From an uncultured Sutterella sp. (GTDB lineage Bacteria; Pseudomonadota; Gammaproteobacteria; Burkholderiales; Burkholderiaceae_F): a DNA stretch of 51,994 nt. Position numbers and translations under genes: made by a program. Of this stretch, positions 42,541 to 50,980 are shown one piece after another (within the stretch, counting starts at the first letter, position 1; each line of letters opens with the position of its first letter). The notes below the pieces were generated by a model, which saw nothing but the letters and a program-made list of their open reading frames with translations, was not told where the DNA came from and made no database searches. The stretch lies in NCBI GenBank assembly GCA_905202595.1, contig CAJKSP010000013.1:1-51994 (forward strand), given 5' to 3'.

Positions 42541-43284
42541 CTATTGTGCCTGATCCGAAGCGCCTGAAGCAGATGGAGAAGACGGCGCCGCCTGACGGCG
42601 CTGCGGCCCGAAGGCCCGCATCTCCTCCGGATGCGCTGAAAGCGCAAAGGCCGCCACGGCAGACACATAGTCGGCAAAGCGCATGCAGCGGTGATTGTCG
42701 CCCACAGAGAAAATCGTGCGCACCTGAGAGAGCGCGCGCCTCGCCTTCGTCCAATCCAGCACCTCGTCCGCCGTCGAGAGAATGGCGAGCGCGCGGCTCG
42801 GATCGTCGGGCTGCGGGGGCACGCGGTCAGCAAGCGTCCGCATGTCGTCGGCAAAGCTCGGCAGCACGTCGACGAAGCGCTCCGTGCCGTAGATCTGACG
42901 CCGGCCCACTTCGCCAGGCACGAACGTCCACGGATCGAAGCAGGGATTGACGAAGACGACCCGCGCGCCCGTCATCCGCGCAAGCCGCCCGGCATAGAAG
43001 CCGCCGAGGCTCGAGCCCAGCAGCACGAGCCGCTCCGGGTCGAATCTGCGGGCCAGATCCTGCAGCAGCCGGTCGACCTCGAAGGGCGCGAGATTGAGGT
43101 CCGGCGCATGGAATTCAAGCCGTCCTCCCGAGGCGGCCGCAGCGGCCGCGAGCAGATGCGACTTCTGCGAAAGAGGCGACGAGAGAAAGCCGTGAAGATA
43201 GATGAGCGCCGTCGGACGCGCCGCCGCAGCGGCCGAAGCCTTCTGCGCGCCTTCTGCGTTCTGAAGCCGCTTGTCGTCAGGCAT
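42541..43284 (-). CDS. YqiA/YcfP-type alpha/beta-hydrolase esterase
   Basis: A 247-residue serine hydrolase. The opening strand and oxyanion loop are LIYLHGFLSSPLSQK; the nucleophile elbow is LLGSSLGGFYAG with Ser92; the catalytic His lies in SVGDNHRCMRF. The C-terminal 25 residues are a Pro/Ser/Ala tail not typical of the family. The ATG at 43284 overlaps the mpl stop by 8 bases, so translation is probably coupled. The substrate is unknown. Confidence 0.87.
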   Translation of the reverse strand: MPDDKRLQNAEGAQKASAAAAARPTALIYLHGFLSSPLSQKSHLLAAAAAASGGRLEFHAPDLNLAPFEVDRLLQDLARRFDPERLVLLGSSLGGFYAGRLARMTGARVVFVNPCFDPWTFVPGEVGRRQIYGTERFVDVLPSFADDMRTLADRVPPQPDDPSRALAILSTADEVLDWTKARRALSQVRTIFSVGDNHRCMRFADYVSAVAAFALSAHPEEMRAFGPQRRQAAPSSPSASGASDQAQ

Positions 43285-44710
43285 GGCTGCCTTCCCCCGC
43301 AGTCGGATGAGCCGCGCCTGCAGCGGCCGCCTTGGCTTCAAGCCCCTGCAGCAGCCGGCCGTGAATGCCGCCGAAGCCGCCGTTGCTCATGCAGAGAATG
43401 GCGTCGCCCGGCTCAGCCGCTTCAAGCACGCGGCGCTCCAGCGCTGCCAGATCGTGCGTGGCGAAGGCTTTGGAGCCGAGCGGCGCCAGCGCTTCCGCGG
43501 GCTCCCAGCGGACGCCTGCGCCCGCATAGCAGAAGACGAGATCCGCGCCGTCGAGCGCGTCGGCAAGCGACGCCTTCATCGTGCCGAGCTTCATCGTGTT
43601 GCTTCTCGGCTCGAGCACGGCGAGCAGCCGGCCCGAGCAGCCGAGCCGGCCCATTTCGCTGCGCACCGCGGCGATCGTCTCTCGGATCGCCGTCGGATGA
43701 TGCGCGAAGTCGTCGAGCACCACGCAGCCGAAGGCGCGTCCCTTCACTTCCTGCCGGCGCTTCACGCCCGGAAAGCGCGAGAGCGCCTCGAGCGCCGCTT
43801 CGGGCGCCACGCCGACGGTGCGCGCCGCCGCCACCGCCGCGAGCGCATTGAGCGCGTTGTAGCGGCCGGGCATCGGAATGGCCAGCGTTCCGACGACATG
43901 GCCTTCATAGGCCGCTTCATTGGCCTTCGAAAGCGACCAGCCGAACGGCGCGCCGTAAGGCGAATCGAAGCGCTCGAGCCGCGACCAGCAGCCGCGGCCG
44001 AGCACGCGGTCGAGCGCCGCCGAACGCGCGTTGGCGATCACGGTGCCGGCTGCCGGCATCGTGCGCACGAGATGATGGAACTGCGTTTCAATCGCCTCGA
44101 GATTGGGGAAGATGTCTGCGTGGTCGTACTCGAGGTTGTTGAGAATGGCCGTGCGAGGACGGTAGTGCACGAATTTGCTGCGCTTGTCGAAGAAAGCCGT
44201 GTCGTATTCGTCGGCTTCAATCACAAAGGGCGTGCGGCCGCCGTCCGCCGCCGGCAGCCGGCCGAGCGCCGCCGAACGGCCGCCCCAAAGCGGCACGCCG
44301 CCGATGAGAAAGCCGGGCTCGAGGCCGGCCTGCTGCAGAATCCACGCAAGCATGGAAGTGGTGGTGGTCTTGCCGTGCGTGCCCGCCACCGCGAGCACAT
44401 GCCGGCCCTGCAGCACATGCTCGGCAATCCACTGCGGACCGGACGTATAGGGCAGCCCCGCATTGAGAATGGCTTCGAGCAGCGGATTCCCTCTCGAGAT
44501 CGCATTGCCGATCACCCAGAGATCGGGCTTCAGAGCGAGCTGCTCCGCGCCGTAGCCCTGCACGACGTCGATGCCGGCCGCCGCAAGCGCCGTGCTCATC
44601 GGCGGATAGACGTTCTGATCGCACCCGGTCACGCGATGGCCGGCCTCTCGCGCAATCTGCGCAACGCCGCCCATGAAGGTGCCGCAGATGCCGAGAATAT
44701 GAATATGCAT
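43277..44710 (-). CDS. mpl: UDP-MurNAc:L-Ala-D-Glu-mDAP ligase Mpl
   Basis: Recycles the murein tripeptide by attaching it directly to UDP-MurNAc. It is 477 residues from the ATG at 44710 (MHIHILGICGTFMGG), with AAAGGAG upstream. The Mur-ligase ATP loop is AGTHGKTTTTSMLAW (109-123); other blocks are VIEADEYDTAFFDKRSKFVHY, NNLEYDHADIF, MPGRYNALNALAAVAAA, VVLDDFAHHPTAI and LEPRSNTMKLG. First gene of the leftward mpl-esterase-RNB-mgtE run. With the lytic transglycosylase nearby it indicates active cell-wall turnover. Confidence 0.95.
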   Translation of the reverse strand: MHIHILGICGTFMGGVAQIAREAGHRVTGCDQNVYPPMSTALAAAGIDVVQGYGAEQLALKPDLWVIGNAISRGNPLLEAILNAGLPYTSGPQWIAEHVLQGRHVLAVAGTHGKTTTTSMLAWILQQAGLEPGFLIGGVPLWGGRSAALGRLPAADGGRTPFVIEADEYDTAFFDKRSKFVHYRPRTAILNNLEYDHADIFPNLEAIETQFHHLVRTMPAAGTVIANARSAALDRVLGRGCWSRLERFDSPYGAPFGWSLSKANEAAYEGHVVGTLAIPMPGRYNALNALAAVAAARTVGVAPEAALEALSRFPGVKRRQEVKGRAFGCVVLDDFAHHPTAIRETIAAVRSEMGRLGCSGRLLAVLEPRSNTMKLGTMKASLADALDGADLVFCYAGAGVRWEPAEALAPLGSKAFATHDLAALERRVLEAAEPGDAILCMSNGGFGGIHGRLLQGLEAKAAAAGAAHPTAGEGSHA

Positions 44711-44982
44711 GACGAAGCTCCTTTCTCTACAGCGGAATGCGGAAAGGCGCGCGCCGCGGCAGAGACTGCCTCTGCAGCGCGCGCCGCAGGCCGGCCGATG
44801 CCGGCTCTGACATGAAGACGCTATTCTCATGCATGCGCGGATCCCGCGCCATAGGCTTGGACGGCCGTCCTTCAGCGGCGTCCGCGGCCGAGTCGGCCGC
44901 ACGCCGTCCGCTTCGCCTCCCGAGGGCTTTCCCTCCCCTCGGAATTCCCGCTTTCATCCGCCGCCCTGACGGCAAAACCGAC

Positions 44983-45621
44983 ATGTCGAAATCCAAAAAG
45001 TCCGATGCCGCCGCAGCCCTCGCGGCCGAGCTCATCTGCCGCGACGGCTGCCGCTGGTCGCAGGCCATTGCCGCCGCGCAGGCCCACTGCGGCGAAGCGC
45101 CTTCCGAAGCGGCGCTCGATCTTGAAGTCCGGCGCTGGCTGGCGCTCTTCGGCGGCGCCGAGCACCAGGAGATGCTCGCAGCGAAGCGGCGCGCCGCGCT
45201 CGCGCTCATGCGCGCCTTCGATCGCGCGCCGGCAGGCGAAAGGCTTCGGCTTCTGCTGATCGGACGCGTGCTCTCCGGCGCCGCAACGCAGGATTCCGCG
45301 ATCGAACTCCTCGCGCTCCCCGCCGAATCCGGCAGCGGCGCAGGGACGGAAAAGGCGGCCGCGATGACGCTCGCCTCCCTTGGCCTGCCTGCCGAAGCGC
45401 TCTCCCGCGCCTGGCCGACGCCCTTTGCCCGCGCCAACAAAGGCCGCTTCGAATCCATTGCCACGCTCTTTGCCGACGAGCCCGTCATCATCCGCATTCC
45501 GGCAGGCGCGCCGTCGATTCCTCCCGCTTCGAAGCCGGACCCCTACCAGCGCCCGGGCGAAGCGGCAGGCGCCGCCGATGCCGAAGCGCTCGAGGCGCTG
45601 CTGGCCGACGCCGCGCCCTGA
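44983..45621 (+). CDS. Protein of unknown function
   Basis: A 212-residue protein I do not recognise. From the ATG at 44983 (MSKSKKSDAAAALAAE) it begins with a short Lys/Ser lead. It then has an Ala-rich mostly helical body with no membrane segment or signal peptide. Conserved-looking stretches are DGCRWSQAIAAAQAHCG, KRRAALALMRAFDRAPAGERLRLLLIGRVLSGAATQDSAIELLAL and WPTPFARANKGRFESIATLFADEPVIIRIP. It ends in a Pro/Ala/Asp tail. The frame is open 82 codons further left (ATG at 44812), so the start is uncertain. Divergent from mpl. A perfect 7-bp hairpin (45629-45646) follows the stop, without a T-run. Confidence 0.65.
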   Translation: MSKSKKSDAAAALAAELICRDGCRWSQAIAAAQAHCGEAPSEAALDLEVRRWLALFGGAEHQEMLAAKRRAALALMRAFDRAPAGERLRLLLIGRVLSGAATQDSAIELLALPAESGSGAGTEKAAAMTLASLGLPAEALSRAWPTPFARANKGRFESIATLFADEPVIIRIPAGAPSIPPASKPDPYQRPGEAAGAADAEALEALLADAAP

Positions 45622-45880
45622 AGCACGAGCGCCGCCTCTGCGGCGCCTGCCTCAAGCGCTCCGCTTCCTGCGGAGGCTGAAGGCAAGGATTAGCCGCTTC
45701 AGGGCATCCGCATGAGATGCCGCGCTCGATAAACTTCCCCGCATCCTGCCTCTGCCGGGAGGCTTTGTTGCATCCGCCGTCTTTGCTTTTCGGCGCTCTT
45801 GGCGGACTTTAGCGCTCTGATCCGCATCAGATGCAGGCAGATTTCCGCCTCCGGCAGCTCCGCGCGCCCCTTTTTCATCT

Positions 45881-45909
45881 TTGACGCCATCGGGCAAAGC
45901 GCGCAGAAT
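45881..45909 (+). promoter_or_regulatory. Candidate promoter of accBC
   Basis: TTGACG (45881-45886), a 17-base spacer and CAGAAT (45904-45909). Transcription would begin near 45916 and give a leader of about 125 bases before accB. The first half of this 418-base gap (45622-45880) shows no convincing gene. Confidence 0.5.
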
Positions 45910-45929
45910 TGCGACAAATAAAAGGCGTG

Positions 45930-46006
45930 AAAGGCGCGAATGGCGCCTTTTAGCCGATTTTCGGCGCAGAGTGCTGCGCCGCTCCCGCCGGAGCCGATCT
46001 CCGGCG
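45930..46006 (+). promoter_or_regulatory. Structured accB leader: three perfect hairpins in a row
   Basis: AAAGGCGC/GCGCCTTT (45930-45950, 5-base loop, followed by TTAG), CGGCGCAG/CTGCGCCG (45962-45981, 4-base loop) and CGCCGGAG/CTCCGGCG (45986-46006, 5-base loop). Each has an 8-bp perfect stem, spaced by about 4-11 bases and ending 33 bases before the accB ATG. They lie downstream of the candidate promoter, so they would be in the message. The role is not known. Confidence 0.55.
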
Positions 46007-46039
46007 CGTACCGATCAACCAACGGAATCAAACCCAGCC

Positions 46040-46513
46040 ATGGATCTGCGTAAACTGAAGACTCTCATCGACCTCGTGAGCGAAAGCGGCGTGGCCGAAC
46101 TGGAAATCAATGAAGGCGAGGACCGCGTGCGCATCGTCAATCGCAGCGCCGCGGCCGCCCAGCCGGTCCAGAACCTGGTGACGGTGGCAACGCCTGCTGC
46201 CGTGCCCGTCTCGCCCGCCCAGTCGGCTCCCGCGCCTGCCGCTCAGCCCGCCCAGCCGGCGGCCCCTGAAGCAAAGGACGGCCCCGTGATCACGAGCCCA
46301 ATGGTGGGCACGTTCTACCGCGCGCCCTCGCCCGGCGCCGCGCCCTTCATCGATGTCGGCGACACCGTGAAGAAGGGCCAGGTGATCGGCATCATCGAAG
46401 CGATGAAGCTCCTCAACGAAGTGGAAGCTGATCAGGACGGCGTCGTGAAGGCCTTTGCCGTCGAGAACGGCCAGCCCGTCGAATTCGGCCAGCCCCTTGT
46501 GATCCTGCAGTAA
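46040..46513 (+). CDS. accB: Biotin carboxyl carrier protein AccB
   Basis: Carrier subunit of acetyl-CoA carboxylase, the first step of fatty acid synthesis. It is 157 residues from the ATG at 46040 (MDLRKLKTLIDLVSESGVAELEI); the frame is open upstream without homology. An Ala/Pro-rich linker (about 37-80) leads to the biotinyl domain VITSPMVGTFYRAPSPGAAPF, with the biotinylated Lys123 in EAMKLLNE. accC starts 15 bases after the stop. Confidence 0.96.
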   Translation: MDLRKLKTLIDLVSESGVAELEINEGEDRVRIVNRSAAAAQPVQNLVTVATPAAVPVSPAQSAPAPAAQPAQPAAPEAKDGPVITSPMVGTFYRAPSPGAAPFIDVGDTVKKGQVIGIIEAMKLLNEVEADQDGVVKAFAVENGQPVEFGQPLVILQ

Positions 46514-46528
46514 GGCGGGGCCGATCCT

Positions 46529-47896
46529 ATGTTCGGAAAGATTCTCATCGCCAATCGCGGCGAAATCGCGCTGCGCATTCAGCGCGCCTGCCGCGAAATG
46601 GGCATCAAGACGGTCGCAGTGCACTCCACCGCCGACGCCGATGCGAAGTACGTTCGCCTCGCGGACGAAAGCGTCTGCATCGGCCCGGCGCAGTCGCCGT
46701 TCTCCTACCTCAACATCCCGGCGATCATTTCCGCCGCCGAAGTGACGGACGCCGAAGCGATCCACCCCGGCTACGGCTTCCTTTCGGAGAACGCCGACTT
46801 TGCCGAGCGCGTCGAGAAGTCGGGCTTCGCCTTCATCGGCCCGCGGCCGGAAAGCATTCGCCTCATGGGCGACAAGGTGAGCGCGAAGAAGGCCATGCGC
46901 GAAGCGGGCGTGCCCTGCGTGCCCGGCTCTGACGGCGCGCTGCCCGACGACCCTGAGGAAATCATCCGCATCGCCCGCGAGATCGGCTACCCGATCATCA
47001 TCAAGGCCTCGGGCGGCGGCGGCGGACGCGGCATGCGCGTCGTGCGCACCGAAGCCGCGCTGCTGACGAGCGTGAGCATGACGCGCGAAGAGGCGCGCGT
47101 CGCCTTCGGCAATCCGACGGTCTACATGGAGAAGTTCCTCGAGAATCCGCGCCACATCGAAATTCAGGTGCTCTCGGACAACTTCCAGAACGCCATCTTC
47201 CTCGGCGAGCGCGACTGCTCGATGCAGCGCCGCAACCAGAAGGTGCTCGAGGAGGCTCCGGCCTACGGCATTCCGCGCAAGCTCATCGACAAGCTCGGCA
47301 GCCGCTGCGTCGAGGCCTGCAAGCGCATCGGCTACCGCGGCGCGGGCACGTTCGAGTTCCTCTATGAGAACGGCGAGTTCTACTTCATCGAGATGAACAC
47401 CCGCGTGCAGGTCGAGCACCCGGTGACGGAGCTCATTACGGGCGTCGACATCGTGTGCGAGCAGATCCGCATCGCCGCCGGCGAGCGCCTGCGCTACAAG
47501 CAGCGCGACATCCAGATCCGCGGCCACGCGATCGAATGCCGCATCAACGCGGAGGATCCCTTCACGTTCGTGCCGTGCCCGGGCAAGATCACGGCCTGGC
47601 ATCTGCCCGGCGGCCCCGGCATCCGCATCGACACGCACGTCTTCGCGGGCTATACCGTGCCGCCCTACTACGACAGCATGATCGGCAAGATCATTGCGCA
47701 CGGCGACACGCGCGATCAGGCGCTTGCCCGCATGCGCATCGCGCTCTCCGAGTTTGCGGCCGAAGGCATCAAGACCAACGTGAAGCTGCATCGCATGCTC
47801 CTCGCCGACGAGCGCGTCGCCCGCGGCGGCACGAGCATTCACTACCTCGAAGAGATGCTGCGCCAGCGCAGCAACGCGGGCGTCGCTCCCGAATAG
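46529..47896 (+). CDS. accC: Biotin carboxylase AccC
   Basis: ATP-grasp subunit that carboxylates the biotin on AccB. It is 455 residues. Blocks are MFGKILIANRGEIALRI, AEAIHPGYGFLSENADFA, the glycine loop IKASGGGGGRGMRVV, FLENPRHIEIQVLSD, GERDCSMQRRNQKVLEEAP, FYFIEMNTRVQVEHPVTE and GHAIECRINAEDP. It ends at a strong terminator about 110 bases downstream. Confidence 0.97.
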   Translation: MFGKILIANRGEIALRIQRACREMGIKTVAVHSTADADAKYVRLADESVCIGPAQSPFSYLNIPAIISAAEVTDAEAIHPGYGFLSENADFAERVEKSGFAFIGPRPESIRLMGDKVSAKKAMREAGVPCVPGSDGALPDDPEEIIRIAREIGYPIIIKASGGGGGRGMRVVRTEAALLTSVSMTREEARVAFGNPTVYMEKFLENPRHIEIQVLSDNFQNAIFLGERDCSMQRRNQKVLEEAPAYGIPRKLIDKLGSRCVEACKRIGYRGAGTFEFLYENGEFYFIEMNTRVQVEHPVTELITGVDIVCEQIRIAAGERLRYKQRDIQIRGHAIECRINAEDPFTFVPCPGKITAWHLPGGPGIRIDTHVFAGYTVPPYYDSMIGKIIAHGDTRDQALARMRIALSEFAAEGIKTNVKLHRMLLADERVARGGTSIHYLEEMLRQRSNAGVAPE

Positions 47897-48004
47897 GAGC
47901 CTCGCGCGCCTCGCCTGAGGCGGCCGCTGAGCAGCTGAAGGCCTGCAGGCCGCTTCTGCGGCTGCAGGCAGGCAAGCCAAACGCAGCCGACTCGAATAGA
48001 CTTG

Positions 48005-48039
48005 AAGGAGCGGGAGTTCGCTGAACTCCCGCTCCTTTT
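48005..48039 (+). terminator. Intrinsic terminator of accBC
   Basis: A perfect 15-bp stem AAGGAGCGGGAGTTC/GAACTCCCGCTCCTT with a 3-base loop, then TTCC. Another long hairpin precedes it (GCCTGCAGGCCGC/GCGGCTGCAGGC, 47941-47969, one bulge). prmA would then need its own promoter; TTGACT at 48044-48049 has no clear -10 partner. Confidence 0.8.
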
Positions 48040-48182
48040 CCTATTGACTGCAGCCGCTTGGACTGCCGAGCCACAGAGGGCGCCGAGCCCTCATGCCGGG
48101 CCGACTGAAGCGCTGCTGCAAGCCCGCCGGCAGAGCGCTCGCTCCCTGCGCCGCCGCCGAGCATCCTCTTCACTGCCAGACA

Positions 48183-49085
48183 ATGCGCGAATTCAAACTT
48201 CTTGCCGACGAACGCAGCGCTGAAGCGCTCACCGACATGCTCCTCGATGCAGGCGCCCTCTCCGCCGCCATTGAAGACGCCGACGCCGACCGTCCCGACG
48301 AGCAGCCGCTTTACGGCGAGCCGGGCATGGAGCCCGACAACTGCGCCTGGCCGCATTCCATCGTCTCCGTGCTCGCCGACGATGCCTTCGACATCGAAAC
48401 GGCGCTGGCCATCGCCCAGAAGGCCATCGGCGGAGAAAAGCCCCAAGTGCTTTCGTCGGCGCCCGTCGTGGATCAGGACTGGGTGCGCGTGACGCAGGCG
48501 CAGTTCCAGGCGACCCAAGTGTCTCCGCGCCTCTGGATCGTGCCCACCTGGTGCGAGCTGCCCGATCCGAATGCCGTCAACGTGCGGCTCGATCCGGGCG
48601 TCGCCTTCGGCACCGGCTCGCACCCGACGACGCACCTCTGCCTCGAATGGCTTGACCAGAACGTCACGCCGGCCGACGACGTGCTCGACTACGGCTGCGG
48701 AACCGGCATTCTGGCCATTGCGGCCAAAAAGCTCGGCGCCAAGAGCGCCTGCGGCGCCGACATCGATCCGCAGGCTGTGGAGGCGGCGGTTGAAAACGCG
48801 CGTCAGAACGACACCGACGCCAGCTTCTTCCTCCCGGAAGGACTGCCTGCCGGCAAGGCCTTCGGCATCGTCGTCGCCAACATCCTCGCCAACCCGCTCA
48901 AGCTCCTCGCGCCGGCGCTCTGCGGACATGTAGCGCCCGGCGGCGCGCTGGTGCTCTCGGGCATTCTGGTGAAGCAGGCCGACGACATCATTGCGCACTA
49001 CCGCAGCGTGGCGCCTGACATTGCGCTTGAGCTCTGGCGCACGGAAGGCGACTGGGTCTGCATCGCCGGCCGCCGCGCACGCTGA
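48183..49085 (+). CDS. prmA: Ribosomal protein L11 methyltransferase PrmA
   Basis: SAM-dependent trimethylation of ribosomal protein L11. It is 300 residues from the ATG at 48183 (MREFKLLADERSAEAL); the frame extends further left but those residues are not conserved. The N-terminal substrate-binding domain ends near DQDWVRVTQAQF. The catalytic domain has LDPGVAFGTGSHPTTHLCLEWL, motif I LDYGCGTGILAIAAKKLGA (168-186) and VVANILANPLKLLAP. Follows accBC as in Burkholderiales generally. Confidence 0.95.
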   Translation: MREFKLLADERSAEALTDMLLDAGALSAAIEDADADRPDEQPLYGEPGMEPDNCAWPHSIVSVLADDAFDIETALAIAQKAIGGEKPQVLSSAPVVDQDWVRVTQAQFQATQVSPRLWIVPTWCELPDPNAVNVRLDPGVAFGTGSHPTTHLCLEWLDQNVTPADDVLDYGCGTGILAIAAKKLGAKSACGADIDPQAVEAAVENARQNDTDASFFLPEGLPAGKAFGIVVANILANPLKLLAPALCGHVAPGGALVLSGILVKQADDIIAHYRSVAPDIALELWRTEGDWVCIAGRRAR

Positions 49086-49112
49086 CGGCCGCTGCTTCAG
49101 GAGTCTGCCACC

Positions 49113-49955
49113 ATGGCCAAAGTCATCAGATGCCCTGCCTGCGGCGCTCTCTGGCGTCTCGCCGAGAACGAAGCCGCAGAGAAGCTGCGCTGCGGACAAT
49201 GCGGCGCGATCTTCCAGGCCGACCGCGCAGAGTCGGCGATTGTTCCCGACGAAGCGCTCGATGCGCTGGCCGAGAAGGCGGCCCGCGATGCGCTTGCGGC
49301 AGCGTCGGCTGCCGCCGGACGCACGGAGCCGTCACTCGCGCCGATCGACGGCGCGGAGGCGGCGAAGTCGCCGGCCGCCGCCGGCGAGGCGGAGATGTCG
49401 AAAATCGCCGCCGACATGCAGGACTTCAGCTCGCCCGACGCGCTCGACATTCCCTTCCCGAACGAAAAGGGCTCCGCCGTCAAATGCTGGATCATCGGCA
49501 TTCTCGGCGCTGCAGCCGTCGCCGCCGCAGCTGCCGGCGCGCTTCTCTACTGGCACCAGCCGGTGCTCGAGGCCGCCCCGGCGCTTCGCGTTCTCTACGA
49601 GCGCGTCTGCGGCGTGGCGCCCTGTCCGGGCTTCGTCTGGTCGGACGCCTCAGCCTTCGCCTTCCGCGCGCAGCTCGCGCAGATCGAAGGCAGCGATCCG
49701 CGGCATCCGGCCGTCGACGTCGAGATCCGCAATCAGTCGGCGCATCCGCAGCGCCTGCCGATTATTGAGATGAAGATTCTTGATCCGGCAGGAGACACCA
49801 TCGCGCAGCGCATTCTCGAACCGGCCGAATACGGCTTCCCGCAGAAGCCTGCGGTGCTGCCGGCAGGCGAGTCTGCGCGCGCCGTCGTGCGGGTCGGAAC
49901 AGAGCTGCCCTACGATGCCGCTTCCGCCGCCGTCGCCGCCGTCGACGCGCAGTAG
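49113..49955 (+). CDS. Zinc-ribbon DUF3426 membrane protein
   Basis: A 280-residue protein. The N-terminal MJ0042-type zinc ribbon has CPAC (7-10) and CGQC (27-30). An acidic, Ala-rich linker follows (about 40-120), then one membrane segment (about 124-147) and a C-terminal DUF3426 domain with LYERVCGVAPCPGF and VDVEIRNQSAHPQRLPIIEMKILDPAG. The topology would put the ribbon in the cytoplasm and DUF3426 in the periplasm. Function is unknown. The position between prmA and the PfkB kinase is conserved in related bacteria. Confidence 0.85.
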   Translation: MAKVIRCPACGALWRLAENEAAEKLRCGQCGAIFQADRAESAIVPDEALDALAEKAARDALAAASAAAGRTEPSLAPIDGAEAAKSPAAAGEAEMSKIAADMQDFSSPDALDIPFPNEKGSAVKCWIIGILGAAAVAAAAAGALLYWHQPVLEAAPALRVLYERVCGVAPCPGFVWSDASAFAFRAQLAQIEGSDPRHPAVDVEIRNQSAHPQRLPIIEMKILDPAGDTIAQRILEPAEYGFPQKPAVLPAGESARAVVRVGTELPYDAASAAVAAVDAQ

Positions 49956-49987
49956 CAAGCGGACCGCCTATCGTTCTGCCTCCGCCT

Positions 49988-50941
49988 ATGAGCGTTCTGA
50001 TTTCGGGCTCAATGGCCTACGACACGGTCCTCTCCTATGAAGGCCGCTTCGCCGAGAACCTCCATGCGGAGGCGCTCGATCGGCTCAACCTCACCTTTCC
50101 GGCTGCGCGGATGCGGCGGGACTTCGGCGGCTGCGCAGGCAACATCGCCTATGCGCTGCGGCTTCTCGGCGGCAGCCCGCTGCCGTGGGGATGCCTAGGC
50201 GTCGATGCGGCGCCCTACCTGGAGCGCTTCCGCGCGCTCGGCATTCCCGCCGACGGCATCCGCACGCTGCCGGACGACCTGACGGCGCAGTGCTTCATTA
50301 CGACGGATGCAGACGGCAATCAGCTCGCGAGCTTCTACGGCGGCGCGATGGACCGTTCGGAAGAGGCGCCCTGGCCGTCGCATCCGACAGATCCTCCGAC
50401 GCTTGCGATCCTCTCTCCGGGCGGACGCACTGCCATGCCCGTGCATGCGCAGCTCTGCCGCGCGCACGGCGTGCCCTACATCTTCGACCCGGGGCAGGCA
50501 GCGCCGCTCTTCAGCAAAGCGGCGCTTCTGGACATGATTCAGGGCGCGCTCGCGCTCGCCTTTTCCGACTACGAAGAAGAAATCATCCGGCTCGCCACCG
50601 GATGCAGTCCTGCCGACTTTGCGCGGGCGGGGAAAATCGTCTTTCACACGCACGGCGCCGCAGGCTCGTCCGTCTGGCTGCCGCAGCAGACGGCGCCCGT
50701 CGAAGTGGAGGCGCTGGCGCTGTCTCCGAATGCTGAAGCCGATCCTGTCGGCGCGGGCGACGCCTATCGCGGCGGCATTCTCTATGCGCTTTCCCGCGGT
50801 CTGGACGCCGTTGCCGGCGCCCGGCTCGGCGCAGTGCTCGGCGCCGCCAAGGCGGCCTGCCGCGGCGCGCAGGCCTACAGCCTCACGCTCGACGAAGCGC
50901 GGCGCCGCTATCAGGCGCAGTGGGGCGGCGCGCCTTTCTGA
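49988..50941 (+). CDS. PfkB-family carbohydrate/adenosine kinase
   Basis: A 317-residue ribokinase-fold kinase. The N-terminal GSMAYDTVLSYEGRF and DFGGCAGNIAYALRLLGG fit the adenosine-kinase-like branch that follows prmA-DUF3426 in Burkholderiales. FITTDADGNQLASFYGGAM, FSDYEEEI and the PfkB signature DPVGAGDAYRGGILYAL (catalytic Asp258) follow. The substrate could be adenosine or a sugar; I cannot decide from sequence. Convergent with yggT. Confidence 0.87.
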   Translation: MSVLISGSMAYDTVLSYEGRFAENLHAEALDRLNLTFPAARMRRDFGGCAGNIAYALRLLGGSPLPWGCLGVDAAPYLERFRALGIPADGIRTLPDDLTAQCFITTDADGNQLASFYGGAMDRSEEAPWPSHPTDPPTLAILSPGGRTAMPVHAQLCRAHGVPYIFDPGQAAPLFSKAALLDMIQGALALAFSDYEEEIIRLATGCSPADFARAGKIVFHTHGAAGSSVWLPQQTAPVEVEALALSPNAEADPVGAGDAYRGGILYALSRGLDAVAGARLGAVLGAAKAACRGAQAYSLTLDEARRRYQAQWGGAPF

Positions 50942-50980
50942 AAGCGGCCGAGCAGAGCGCGCCCAGCCGCTTCACGCGGC

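Noticed and set aside
45652..45897. Short minus-strand open frame (81 codons) upstream of accB
   Set aside because: Low-complexity basic protein with no ribosome site; part of it lies in the accBC promoter region.
46028..47980. A 650-codon minus-strand open frame opposite accB-accC
   Set aside because: Shadow frame of certain genes with typical His/Arg/Asp/Ala bias.
47769..49199. A 476-codon minus-strand open frame opposite prmA
   Set aside because: It spans accC, a strong terminator and prmA; no domain is present.
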